A stretch of 64,000 nt of DNA, taken from positions 558,001 to 622,000 of the forward strand of contig NZ_CP133779.1 of the NCBI RefSeq assembly GCF_034347425.1. Reading direction: 5' to 3'. The notes under the pieces were generated by a model. It worked only from the letters and a program-made list of their open reading frames with translations, did not search any database and had not been told where the DNA came from. This stretch comes from Undibacterium sp. CCC3.4. GTDB taxonomy: Bacteria; Pseudomonadota; Gammaproteobacteria; Burkholderiales; Burkholderiaceae_D. Within the stretch, counting starts at the first letter, position 1; each line of letters begins with the position of its first letter. A program made the position numbers and the translations under genes. Positions 47,754-55,609 of this stretch are shown here, in pieces.

Positions 47754-48121
47754 AGTGAGTTATCGAAATTGGGCTTTCTTATTTTTATTCCTTAGTTGAT
47801 GTGTTGATTGGCGGATTTAATAACTTGGCTATCACGTGGGTAATTTGGTTTTGAGTAACAATGCTGGTGAGTTTTCTTAAAGAATAAAAGCCGTAAAAGC
47901 AAGAAATAAAGGCTGGATGAAAATTTACCTGAGGATTGCGTGAGGGTTCAATTAAATGCGACGAAACTGATTAGGGAGATGTTAATAAATAATAACTTGA
48001 AATTACAAATTTGTTGTAAATTTAAGTTTGTGTATTTTTATTACTAATCATAATGCATTGAAATCTGATTTCTTTGTATTGTTACCCAAATCTTAGCCAA
48101 CTAGTTGAAAGAAATCTTCAA
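47754..48121. other. AT-rich region with decayed gene remnants
   Basis: No intact gene. 47865-47890 resembles the end of the Sel1 gene just upstream (GGTGAGTT..CTAAAG). 47909-47972 reads KRLDENLPEDCVRVQLNATKLI with an interruption before it, resembling the last 20 residues of the FixJ-like regulator (EKLEVSSLAECVRIQLSAAKSI). The two regions suggest a lost paralogous regulator gene. Confidence 0.45.
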
Positions 48122-49359
48122 ATGGGAATCGTCCAAGTAACCGCAAAAAAAGATTTTCTTGAATCAATAACATCTTCTCGTCCGATAGCGGCTTTGGCTG
48201 AATTAATTTGGAATGGATTTGATGCGGCCTCGAACAAAGTGGAGGTCTTCCTTGATATTAACGAAATGAATGGTCTTGAATCCGTTCGTGTACGAGATTA
48301 CGGTGACGGTATAACGTTCTCTAAAGTCGACAAATTGTTTGGTAGTTTAGGCGACTCGTGGAAGAAAGCTGCTGTTCGCCAACATGGACGTTCATTACAT
48401 GGAAAAAATGGAAAAGGCAGATTTAAGGCATTTTCTTTAGGCCATAAGGTTGAGTGGGCTACGACATTTAAAGAAAATGGGAAATCGCACTCATACAAAA
48501 TTGTTGGCAATTCAACATCCCTTGATAATTTTAATGTTGGTAAAGTTGTAGAGGTCGATACGAATGTAAGTGGAACTGAAGTTACCATACACAATGTAGT
48601 TAGTGATTTTCGGTCACTAAAAGATGAAACTGCTCAAATGAGTTTGGCGAAAATATTTGCGGTGTTTCTTACTGAATATCCTGAAACCTCAATTGAGTAT
48701 GATGGGAAAAATGTAGACCCTAATGCAGTTCAGCACCATCGAGAAGAGTATGACCTTGGCGAAATTGGACTTAATAGCGGTAATAGAGTACGTGTTTCGA
48801 TAGTTGTTATTGAATGGAATATTCCTACTGAACGTGTTGTTCATTTGTGTGATGCGTCAGGAATCTCATTGTTTGAAACTCCTGCGGGTCAACAAATTCG
48901 TGCACCGGGCTTTAATTTTACTGCGTATATAAAATCTGATCATTTTCGTGAGTTAGATAAGTTGGGCCAATTGGCACTTGCAGATTTGCATGATGATGTT
49001 CAGGTTATTGTGCGTGCGGCAAAAAATAAAATGAAAGAGCACTTTAGAAAACGTTTGGCTTCTCAACATAGCCAGATTGTTGAAAAGTGGAAAGAAGAAA
49101 AAATTTATCCTTATGAAGACAACGATAATATTGATCCTGTCGAATTTGCAGAGCGACAGGTTTTCGATATTTTGGCTGTTAACGTACAAAGTTATTTACC
49201 TTCTTTTGAAGACTCTGATAGTAAACAAAAGAAGTTCACTTTCTTTTTGCTTGCCCAGGCAATTCGTCAAAATCCTGATTCCGTGCAATTTATTATCGGC
49301 GAAGTGCTTGGTTTAAAGAAAGAGGCTCAAGATGATCTAGCTTTACTGCTAGAAAAAAC
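48122..49359 (+). pseudogene. GHKL-ATPase/PD-(D/E)XK nuclease fusion, 5' part cut by an IS copy
   Basis: 412 codons plus two bases, from the ATG at 48122 (an in-frame start at 48074 is possible). A GHKL (Hsp90/MutL/MORC-like) ATPase: E27, N31 and D34 in ALAELIWNGFDA (Bergerat N-box), D59-x-G61-x-G63 in RDYGDGIT, and the glycine lid HGKNGKGRF at 93-101. After it comes an S5-like transducer region and a charged helix (KNKMKEHFRKRLASQHSQIVEKWKEEK). Removing IS copy 3 and one AAC duplicate joins it in frame with 50737-51484 to give 661 residues. As it stands, only the ATPase half could be made, with a short IS-derived tail. Confidence 0.85.
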
Positions 49360-49426
49360 TATAGTGGATCCACATATCCGGACAACAGTTTAAACTAGTG
49401 TCTGTCGAAAAGAGACGAGGCAGACC

Positions 49427-49720
49427 ATGAGTGAAAATAAGAGAAAAATATTTAGCGGCGCACAAAAAGCCAAGGTGGCAGTTGAGGCGATCAAAGGCGA
49501 AAAGACGATCAATCAGATCGCCCAAGAGTTCGGGGTGCATCCGACGCAGGTCAGCCAGTGGAAGAAAGAATTACTGGAAAATGCAGGCAGTCTGTTTGAA
49601 GGTAAACGCGGTCCGAAACCGGCCAGCACACAGAACGACCCAGACCGTCTCTATGCCAAAATTGGGCAACTGAATATGGAACTCGATTGGCTTAAAAAAA
49701 AGTCAGGGATCAGCCTGTAA
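49427..49720 (+). CDS. IS copy 3 OrfA
   Basis: 97 residues, the same protein as in the other full copies; slippery A8-G run at 49694-49702. Confidence 0.92.
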   Translation: MSENKRKIFSGAQKAKVAVEAIKGEKTINQIAQEFGVHPTQVSQWKKELLENAGSLFEGKRGPKPASTQNDPDRLYAKIGQLNMELDWLKKKSGISL

Positions 49721-49728
49721 CGGTACGA

Positions 49729-50640
49729 TTGCAGTGGGTAGAGCCGCTCTCTGCCCTTTCAATCGCCACACAATGCCGTCTCGTTTCAGTCACGCGCTCG
49801 GTCGTGTACGACAAGAAAAAGCGCTTGCAGGAAGAGATCAATCCGTTTGATAGTTTGCTGTTGCAATTGCTTGACGAGGAATACACCAGACATCCATTTT
49901 ACGGCACGCGACGCATGACGCATTACTTGCGAGACTGTGGCCATACAGTGAACCGAAAGCGCGTACAGAGGCTGATGCAGCAACTGGGATTGGCAGGTAT
50001 GGCCCCAGGCCCCAACACCAGTAAAGCGCATCCGCAGAACAAGATTTACCCGTACTTACTGAGAGGTATCGACGTCACTCGACCAAATATGGTCTGGAGT
50101 ACAGACATCACATTCATCAGGCTGCCGCGGGGTTTTGTCTATCTGGTGGCGATCGTTGACTGGTACAGCCGGAAGGTGCTGTCCTGGCGGTTGTCGAACA
50201 CGATGGATGCGGGGTTTTGCGTGGACTGCTTGGAAGAAGCCATAAAATGGTATGGAACGCCGGAGATTTTTAATACCGATCAGGGTGCGCAGTTTACCAG
50301 CCAGGCCTTTACTGGGCTGCTGCTTAGAAACGGCATCAAAATCAGTATGGACGGTCGCGGTCGGGCGCTGGATAATATTTTTGTTGAGCGCTTATGGCGC
50401 AGTGTGAAATATGAAGAAGTGTATTTGAAAAAGCATGAAAGTATGCCGGAATTGGTGATCGGCTTGGCGAACTATTTTATGTTCTACAACGCTGAGCGTA
50501 AACATCAATCATTGGGTTATCAAACGCCGGAAACCGTGTATGGCTCAGGCGTGGGCGGCGGTGCCAAGATCGTAAACAAATTTGGTACTGAACTGCCTGA
50601 TTCAAAAAAGCTAGAAAAGAAAAGCACGGTAGTGATGTAG
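49729..50640 (+). CDS. IS copy 3 OrfB transposase
   Basis: 303 residues with the DDE triad intact. Small differences from copy 1: T for A in GHTVNRK, G for R in VYGSGV, and KKLEKK for KMIEKK near the C-terminus. Confidence 0.93.
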   Translation: MQWVEPLSALSIATQCRLVSVTRSVVYDKKKRLQEEINPFDSLLLQLLDEEYTRHPFYGTRRMTHYLRDCGHTVNRKRVQRLMQQLGLAGMAPGPNTSKAHPQNKIYPYLLRGIDVTRPNMVWSTDITFIRLPRGFVYLVAIVDWYSRKVLSWRLSNTMDAGFCVDCLEEAIKWYGTPEIFNTDQGAQFTSQAFTGLLLRNGIKISMDGRGRALDNIFVERLWRSVKYEEVYLKKHESMPELVIGLANYFMFYNAERKHQSLGYQTPETVYGSGVGGGAKIVNKFGTELPDSKKLEKKSTVVM

Positions 50641-50736
50641 TGCGAATAACGGGGCAGCGCCGCGCAGCTGTGGCAGAAACAGGCACTATCTTAAACTCTT
50701 TGGATAATTGTCTGGACTTAGGGGGCCACTTTAAAC

Positions 50737-51484
50737 ATCACTTTCCTCGATCATCAGTTCCGCAAAAATTGTTGCAAATAGACTGGATATGTTGAATGGA
50801 TTAGAGGCGCTTATTTTTCATAAGAAAAGTAAGAAGAAACTGTTGGAAAGAGATCAATTACATAAAATACTTGAAACAGAGGCTTGGTTATTTCACGAAG
50901 AATTCTCTCTGGCAGGTAGCGAGCAGCGGTTAGAAGAAGTTTTGCAAAGGCATTTATCTGAATTAGGTCCACGTGAAGATGATTCTAAAATTGTTGATCT
51001 AGGAGATGGGAAGACTGGGCGGATAGATCTGATGTTGCAAAAAGTTGTCCAACCTCGAACTGGTGAATATGATTATCTAATTGTTGAGCTCAAGCGACCT
51101 TCACAAAAAATCAATAGCGATGTACTAACCCAAATAAAAAAATATGCTATCGCAGTTGCAAGTGACGAAAGATTTGCTGGAGTTCCTGCTAAATGGACAT
51201 TCGTCGCTGTGTCAAATGAGCTGGACTCTTTTGCAAAGAAAGAGGCCAATCAGAAGGGACGACCTAAAGGACAAGTTTATGACGACTCAGAATTGAATAT
51301 TACGGTCTGGGTAAAAGAATGGGCAGAGGTAATTAACGATGCACGATCTCGTCTTCGATTTATTAATGAACAATTGTCTTATGAGGCGGATAGGGATAGT
51401 GCTAAAGCCTATTTACAAAGAGCGCACGCGAAGTTTATTCCTAATCTTTCTGACGACGATACAGATGTCGATTTGCCCAATTAA
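50737..51484 (+). pseudogene. GHKL-ATPase/PD-(D/E)XK nuclease fusion, 3' part (nuclease domain)
   Basis: Completes the gene begun at 48122. In the restored numbering, D510 (TGRIDLML), E530 and K532 (LIVELKRP) and Q545 (LTQIKKYA) form the D-ExK-Q pattern of PD-(D/E)XK nucleases. A helical linker (KKLLERDQLHKILETEAWLFHEEFSLAG) precedes it. An ATG at 50789 could start a free-standing 231-residue nuclease domain, but no ribosome site of note is seen. The PIN gene starts 14 bp after its stop, so both were one operon. Confidence 0.85.
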
Positions 51485-51498
51485 TTTCTAAAAAAATT

Positions 51499-51849
51499 AT
51501 GTCTTCAGAAGAATACGCAGAAATTAGGTTGCGAATTGCCCAAAAAAAGATTTCAGCAATTACCGTCGATACAACAACTTTTGATGATCACGGCATGCGT
51601 CTCGATCGAGGGATATTTTCTCAGCTAAAACAATTTAATCGGCATCCTGCAAATTTGGTTATTTCGGAAGTAGTTTTAAGGGAAATTGGTCGTCATCTGA
51701 CAAAATCGATCACAACAAAAAAAGAACGATTTGGTCGTGATATGTCTGATGCGGCTGATTTTGTTGGATTTGATCAAAAGTACCTCGAAGAGATAAATAC
51801 AAAATTTGCAGAACTGCCATCTCCGCAAGAAATTTGCAAATTGCAGATC
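51499..51849 (+). pseudogene. PIN-domain protein, 5' part cut by an IS copy
   Basis: 117 codons. It holds the first PIN-domain strand with D24 (ISAITVDTTTF) and the second acidic helix (LVISEVVLREIGRHL, E57/E62). Removing IS copy 4 and one ATC duplicate joins codon 117 (I) to D118 at 53227 in frame, restoring 384 residues. On its own the fragment lacks half of the active site. Confidence 0.82.
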
Positions 51850-51942
51850 TAAAGTGGCCCCCTAAGTCCAGACAATTATTCAAAGAGTTTAAGATAGTGC
51901 CTGTTTCTGCCACAGCTGCGCGGCGCTGCCCCGTTATTCGCA

Positions 51943-52854
51943 CTACATCACTACCGTGCTTTTCTTTTCTAGCTTTTTTGAATCAGGCAGTTCAGTACCA
52001 AATTTGTTTACGATCTTGGCACCGCCGCCCACGCCTGAGCCATACACGGTTTCCGGCGTTTGATAACCCAATGATTGATGTTTACGTTCAGCGTTGTAGA
52101 ACATAAAATAGTTCGCCAAGCCGATCACCAACTCCGGCATACTTTCATGCTTTTTCAAATACACTTCTTCATATTTCACACTGCGCCATAGACGCTCAAC
52201 AAAAATATTATCCAACGCCCGACCGCGACCGTCCATACTGATTTTGATGCCGTTTCTAAGCAGCAGCCCAGTAAAGGCCTGGCTGGTAAACTGCGCACCC
52301 TGATCGGTATTAAAAATCTCCGGCGTTCCATACCATTTTATGGCTTCTTCCAAGCAGTCCACGCAAAACCCCGCATCCATCGTGTTCGACAACCGCCAAG
52401 ACAGCACCTTCCGGCTATACCAGTCAACGATCGCCACCAGATACACAAAACCCCGCGGCAGCCTGATGAATGTGATGTCTGTACTCCAGACCATATTTGG
52501 TCGAGTGACATCGATACCTCTCAGTAAGTACGGGTAAATCTTGTTCTGCGGATGCGCTTTACTGGTGTTGGGGCCTGGGGCCATACCTGCCAATCCCAGT
52601 TGCTGCATCAGCCTCTGTACGCGCTTGCGGTTCACTGCATGGCCACAGTCTCGCAAGTAATGCGTCATGCGTCGCGTGCCGTAAAATGGATGTCTGGTGT
52701 ATTCCTCGTCAAGCAATTGCAACAGCAAACTATCAAACGGATTGATCTCTTCTTGCAAGCGCTTTTTCTTGTCGTACACGACCGAGCGCGTGACTGAAAC
52801 GAGACGGCATTGTGTGGCGATTGAAAGGGCAGAGAGCGGCTCTACCCACTGCAA
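51943..52854 (-). CDS. IS copy 4 OrfB transposase
   Basis: 303 residues, DDE triad intact; C-terminus KKLEKKSTVVM as in copy 3. Confidence 0.93.
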   Translation of the reverse strand: MQWVEPLSALSIATQCRLVSVTRSVVYDKKKRLQEEINPFDSLLLQLLDEEYTRHPFYGTRRMTHYLRDCGHAVNRKRVQRLMQQLGLAGMAPGPNTSKAHPQNKIYPYLLRGIDVTRPNMVWSTDITFIRLPRGFVYLVAIVDWYSRKVLSWRLSNTMDAGFCVDCLEEAIKWYGTPEIFNTDQGAQFTSQAFTGLLLRNGIKISMDGRGRALDNIFVERLWRSVKYEEVYLKKHESMPELVIGLANYFMFYNAERKHQSLGYQTPETVYGSGVGGGAKIVNKFGTELPDSKKLEKKSTVVM

Positions 52855-52862
52855 TCGTTCCG

Positions 52863-53156
52863 TTACAGGCTGATCCCTGACTTTTTTTTAAGCCAATCGA
52901 GTTCCATATTCAGTTGCCCAATTTTGGCATAGAGACGGTCTGGGTCGTTCTGTGTGCTGGCCGGTTTCGGACCGCGCTTACCTTCAAACAGACTGCCTGC
53001 ATTTTCCAGTAATTCTTTCTTCCACTGGCTAACCTGCGTCGGATGCACCCCGAACTCTTGGGCGATCTGATTGATCGTCTTTTCGCCTTTGATTGCCTCA
53101 ACTGCTACCTTGGCTTTTTGTGCGCCGCTAAATATTTTTCTCTTATTTTCACTCAT
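52863..53156 (-). CDS. IS copy 4 OrfA
   Basis: 97 residues, identical to the OrfA of copies 1 and 2; A8-G slippery run near the 3' end. Confidence 0.92.
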   Translation of the reverse strand: MSENKRKIFSGAQKAKVAVEAIKGEKTINQIAQEFGVHPTQVSQWKKELLENAGSLFEGKRGPKPASTQNDPDRLYAKIGQLNMELDWLKKKSGISL

Positions 53157-53226
53157 GGTCTGCCTCGTCTCTTTTCGACAGACACTAGTTTAAACTGTTG
53201 TCCGGATATGTGGATCCACTATAATC

Positions 53227-54030
53227 GACAGTTTTTTAGCAGATTCTGGTACCTTAGTTTTGAACTCCGATGACTATATTAATGTCAGTGACCTTCTCAG
53301 TAGTTACTTTGGTAATGAACCCCCGTTTCAGAAGGAAAATAACAAAAAATCTGAGTTTCCAGACGCAATTGCGTTAAAGACCCTTGAAAATTGGGCGTTA
53401 GATGAGGATACCGAAATAGTTGTTGTATCCAGAGACGGTGATTGGATATCGTATTGTGAAATATCCGATAGGTTGCATCATGTAAAAGAACTTGCAACTG
53501 CGCTTGCACTTTTTCAAACACCGGACGAGGCCGTCCAACATATGATTAAGGGTCTGCGACGAGACTTAAATGATGGAAACTCGAAAATTTTCTTAAGGAT
53601 TGAAGAGGAAATTAAAGACTTCGAATGGAGCGAAGCTGTTATCAGTGATGTTTATTCACAATTTGAATATGAAGAAGATGAGTTTTATGTTGAGTTGAAT
53701 AAATGTACATTTGAAGATGTGCCAAATGCCATTAAAGTTACTGATATTGATCAGGAGGGAGTCTCTGTAATTTTTAGTCTCCAAGTGCAAGGTACATTTA
53801 TTGGAAGTTATTCATTTCAGAAATGGGATGGAATTGATAAAGAATATATTTCTATGGGAAACGGTCTAGTCACGGATAATTTCGATGAATCGGTTTCTAT
53901 TGTTTTGCGTATTCCTAACAAATCAAATGAAGTAGATGATATTGAGCTTGAAATAGAACCAAATACATTGCATTTTGAATTTGGTGAGATAGAACCTGAT
54001 TGGATGAGTGGACGAGATAATGTTGATTAA
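53227..54030 (+). pseudogene. PIN-domain protein, 3' part
   Basis: Completes the gene begun at 51499. D163 (SEFPDAIALKTLENWA) and D187/D189 (VVVSRDGDW) are the third and fourth acidic sites of a PIN_8/DUF4935-like domain. After it comes a region of about 190 residues (LRRDLNDGNSKIFLRIEEEIKDFEW, then beta-rich) of unknown fold and strongly acidic character. A TTG at 53260 is the only start-like codon near the IS, so it is probably not expressed. Confidence 0.82.
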
Positions 54031-54098
54031 CTTAGATTAAGTTGGTTCCCAGAATTTTTCGCTGCTATGTTGTCATGGTACTGTTCAATTCGGAACAA

Positions 54099-54140
54099 TT
54101 TCTAAAGAATAGAAGCCATCACAGTAAGGAAATAAAGGCC
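54099..54140. repeat. Diverged repeat of 47873-47913
   Basis: TTTCTAAAGAATAGAAGCC...GGAAATAAAGGCC resembles TTTTCTTAAAGAATAAAAGCC...AGAAATAAAGGCT at 47873-47913, with one or two indels. Both copies follow the end of an IS-interrupted gene. Probably remnants of the same ancestral sequence. Confidence 0.45.
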
Positions 54141-54214
54141 ATCACATTTTCGCTCACAGCAGCCATCGCCGGAAGTTGTCAACACCCTTGAAACCCGCGT
54201 AGAATGTGGGGATC

Positions 54215-54288
54215 GCGGGTGTAGTTCAATGGTAGAACGGCAGCTTCCCAAGCTTCATACGAGGGTTCGATTCCCTTCACCCGCTCCA
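54215..54288 (+). tRNA. tRNA-Gly (anticodon CCC)
   Basis: 74 nt including the encoded CCA. Acceptor GCGGGTG/CACCCGC, D-arm GTTC..GAAC, anticodon loop TTCCCAA giving CCC, and a T-arm with GGTTCGATTCC. It stands at the right border of the AT-rich island. Confidence 0.95.
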
Positions 54289-54680
54289 GCTTACGAACTT
54301 TGCTGATGTTTTTCGGCCAAACGTTCCGCGCAAGCCGATAGCCGATATGCCCCAAACACAGTCGCTGTCCTTGGCTCGCTGTTTTAATATGCCCTTGACC
54401 AGGCTTTGCCTCTACCCGGTGTCGGCTGAGGTGCGCAAAAGAGACGCCAACAGGCCCTGCTTGCGAACCGATATTTCCACTACAGCAGATCAATCGCAGC
54501 TCTGCTCGCCCCACCACAAGTTTGACCAGATGCGCGACCAGCCTCGTCCAAGCGATCGCTTGGGCAGCAAACTACAGGAAAGCCGTCGAGTTTGGGCAGG
54601 GAAGGATAGCGCGGATGAGGAAGCCGTCCTTGCCTGGTGATTGAGTGAGATGTTTTCTGTTGCTCAATATTTTACAATTT
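54289..54680. other. Region after the tRNA without recognisable gene
   Basis: About 390 bp of mixed composition. A forward frame at 54347-54640 has no ribosome site and no motif; I see no attachment-site repeat of the tRNA 3' end within the window. Confidence 0.4.
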
Positions 54681-54974
54681 TTAAGTCTCAGAATGTAAAA
54701 CCAGCCACTCGCGCATGGCCTCGTTTACACGAGTCTGCCAGCCGCGCCCGCTAGCCTTCAAGGCTACCAGCACGTCTTGGTCAAAGCGGATCGTTGTCGC
54801 CACTTTGGGCGCAAGCTTCACACTGCCGACTGGACGACCACGCCGCCGAACCTCAATTTGCTCCGGCCTGGTTTTTCGCCCCTCCCCTCGTAGCCCGTCA
54901 TCAATGCTCCGCAGCAAAGCTGCCTCGAATTCGAGCATTTCCGGATCGATCGCTGGCTTATTTCGTCTTGTCAT
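54681..54974 (-). CDS. BrnA/DUF4415-type antitoxin
   Basis: 97 residues from the ATG at 54974. The C-terminal part is the ribbon-helix-helix of the family: RGRPVGS, then KVATTIRFDQDVLVALKASGRGWQTRVNEAMREWL. It would neutralise a toxin and repress its own operon. The gene start overlaps the decayed end of a RelE-like toxin frame, so it appears to be an orphan antitoxin left after the toxin was destroyed. Confidence 0.85.
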   Translation of the reverse strand: MTRRNKPAIDPEMLEFEAALLRSIDDGLRGEGRKTRPEQIEVRRRGRPVGSVKLAPKVATTIRFDQDVLVALKASGRGWQTRVNEAMREWLVLHSET

Positions 54975-55068
54975 CAAATTTTTCCTTCACCTTCAGTAAA
55001 AACTCTGGTCGCTAATTGTCGAATTTCGCCTTTGCGTAAACCAGCAACAACACGATTTCACCGCTCAA
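54958..55068 (-). pseudogene. Decayed 3' end of a RelE-like toxin gene
   Basis: The reverse frame reads SGEIVLLLVYAKAKFDN, a stop (TAG at 55014-55012), then RPEFLLKVKEKFDDKTK and a TAA at 54960-54958. This matches the last helix and strand of RelE-family toxins (..LLLIYAKxxxDNLPxxFLKxLKEE..) with one nonsense codon. The upstream part is replaced by transposon-like sequence. The 17-nt overlap with the antitoxin gene is as in intact toxin-antitoxin operons. Confidence 0.6.
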
Positions 55069-55101
55069 CAGCTTCGTGAATTGGCATCCTCCCCGCCCTA
55101 A

Positions 55102-55337
55102 AGAGGCTGTCGCAAAAGCCTGATGGACGTTTTTTACACCTGAAACACCGCATACCTCGTCATTCCCGCATGCTTTTGGCGGGAACCCAGCGTCGTTTTT
55201 TACACTGAAAATGCCACAATTTCTGGCATTTTCAGTTAACCACGAACGCCGCTGGGTTCCTGCCAAAAGCGCGCAGGAATGACGTGGCCACCAGTTAGGG
55301 TAATGACACCGACTCAATACCCTTTTGCGACAGCCTC
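55102..55337. mobile_element. 236-bp fold-back MITE-like element
   Basis: Perfect 17-bp terminal inverted repeats (AGAGGCTGTCGCAAAAG at 55102-55118 and its complement at 55321-55337). Inside is a second, imperfect pair (55158-55192 and 55250-55284, with CGTCATTCC, GGGAACCCAGCG and their complements) and at the centre a perfect 12-bp hairpin (CTGAAAATGCCA at 55205-55216, complement at 55224-55235). It encodes nothing. The flanks CCTCCCCGCCCTAA and GAAGGCCGGGGTTTC look like the two arms of one hairpin, as if the element landed in its loop. Confidence 0.8.
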
Positions 55338-55533
55338 TGAAGGCCGGGGTTTCAAACCCTAGTCAGATTTTTGATCAACCTAAGCTTTCTGCTCTTGGTG
55401 GCATTTCGCTGAAAGGCTAAGCATCAATACTGCTGGCAGTAATCAGCCGCCCCGAGACCTGACTGTCAGCAACTTTTCAGTTTAGTTTTGTCTAGTTAGC
55501 GCTAGACTAGCGGCGCTGCAACAATAATGAAAA

Positions 55534-55551
55534 ACACCGCCTAAGCGGTGT
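55534..55551 (-). terminator. Rho-independent terminator of the XRE regulator gene
   Basis: ACACCGC (55534-55540) and GCGGTGT (55545-55551) around CTAA; on the reverse strand the stem is followed by TTTTTC. It lies 59 bp beyond the regulator stop. Confidence 0.8.
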
Positions 55552-55609
55552 CGCGATAATTTGTTGCGGGCGAGCAGAAATGCAGTGCCGGGGTGGTAGC
55601 GGACTCGGC

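Larger units (their letters stand above)
49360..50733 (+). mobile_element. Full IS3-family element, copy 3 (forward)
   Basis: 1374 bp with the same ends as the other copies. Target duplication AAC at 49357-49359 and 50734-50736. It differs from copies 1 and 2 at a few bases (orfB has HTVNRK, VYGSGV and KKLEKK), so it belongs to a slightly diverged sublineage; copy 4 shares two of these changes. Confidence 0.95.
51850..53223 (-). mobile_element. Full IS3-family element, copy 4 (reverse)
   Basis: 1374 bp, inverted relative to copy 3. Target duplication ATC at 51847-51849 and 53224-53226. It shares the VYGSGV and KKLEKK changes with copy 3 but keeps HAVNRK, so it is intermediate between the copy 1/2 and copy 3 sequences. 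Confidence 0.95.

Noticed and set aside
37767..53223. Possible CRISPR array or long direct-repeat array
   Set aside because: The repeats are four dispersed 1374-bp IS copies; there are no short regularly spaced repeats with unique spacers.
36002..54150. Prophage or integrative conjugative element
   Set aside because: No integrase, recombinase, structural, relaxase or transfer gene is present; only transposases of the DDE type.
54179..54517. Reverse-strand frame with a VKGIEPSYEAWEAAVLPLNYTR-like segment
   Set aside because: This peptide is the well-known antisense translation of a tRNA-Gly gene, and here the tRNA lies exactly under it.
55012..55317. 101-codon reverse frame spanning the MITE-like element
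   Set aside because: It reads through the inverted-repeat element and only its last part resembles a protein (RelE tail); the rest is not coding.
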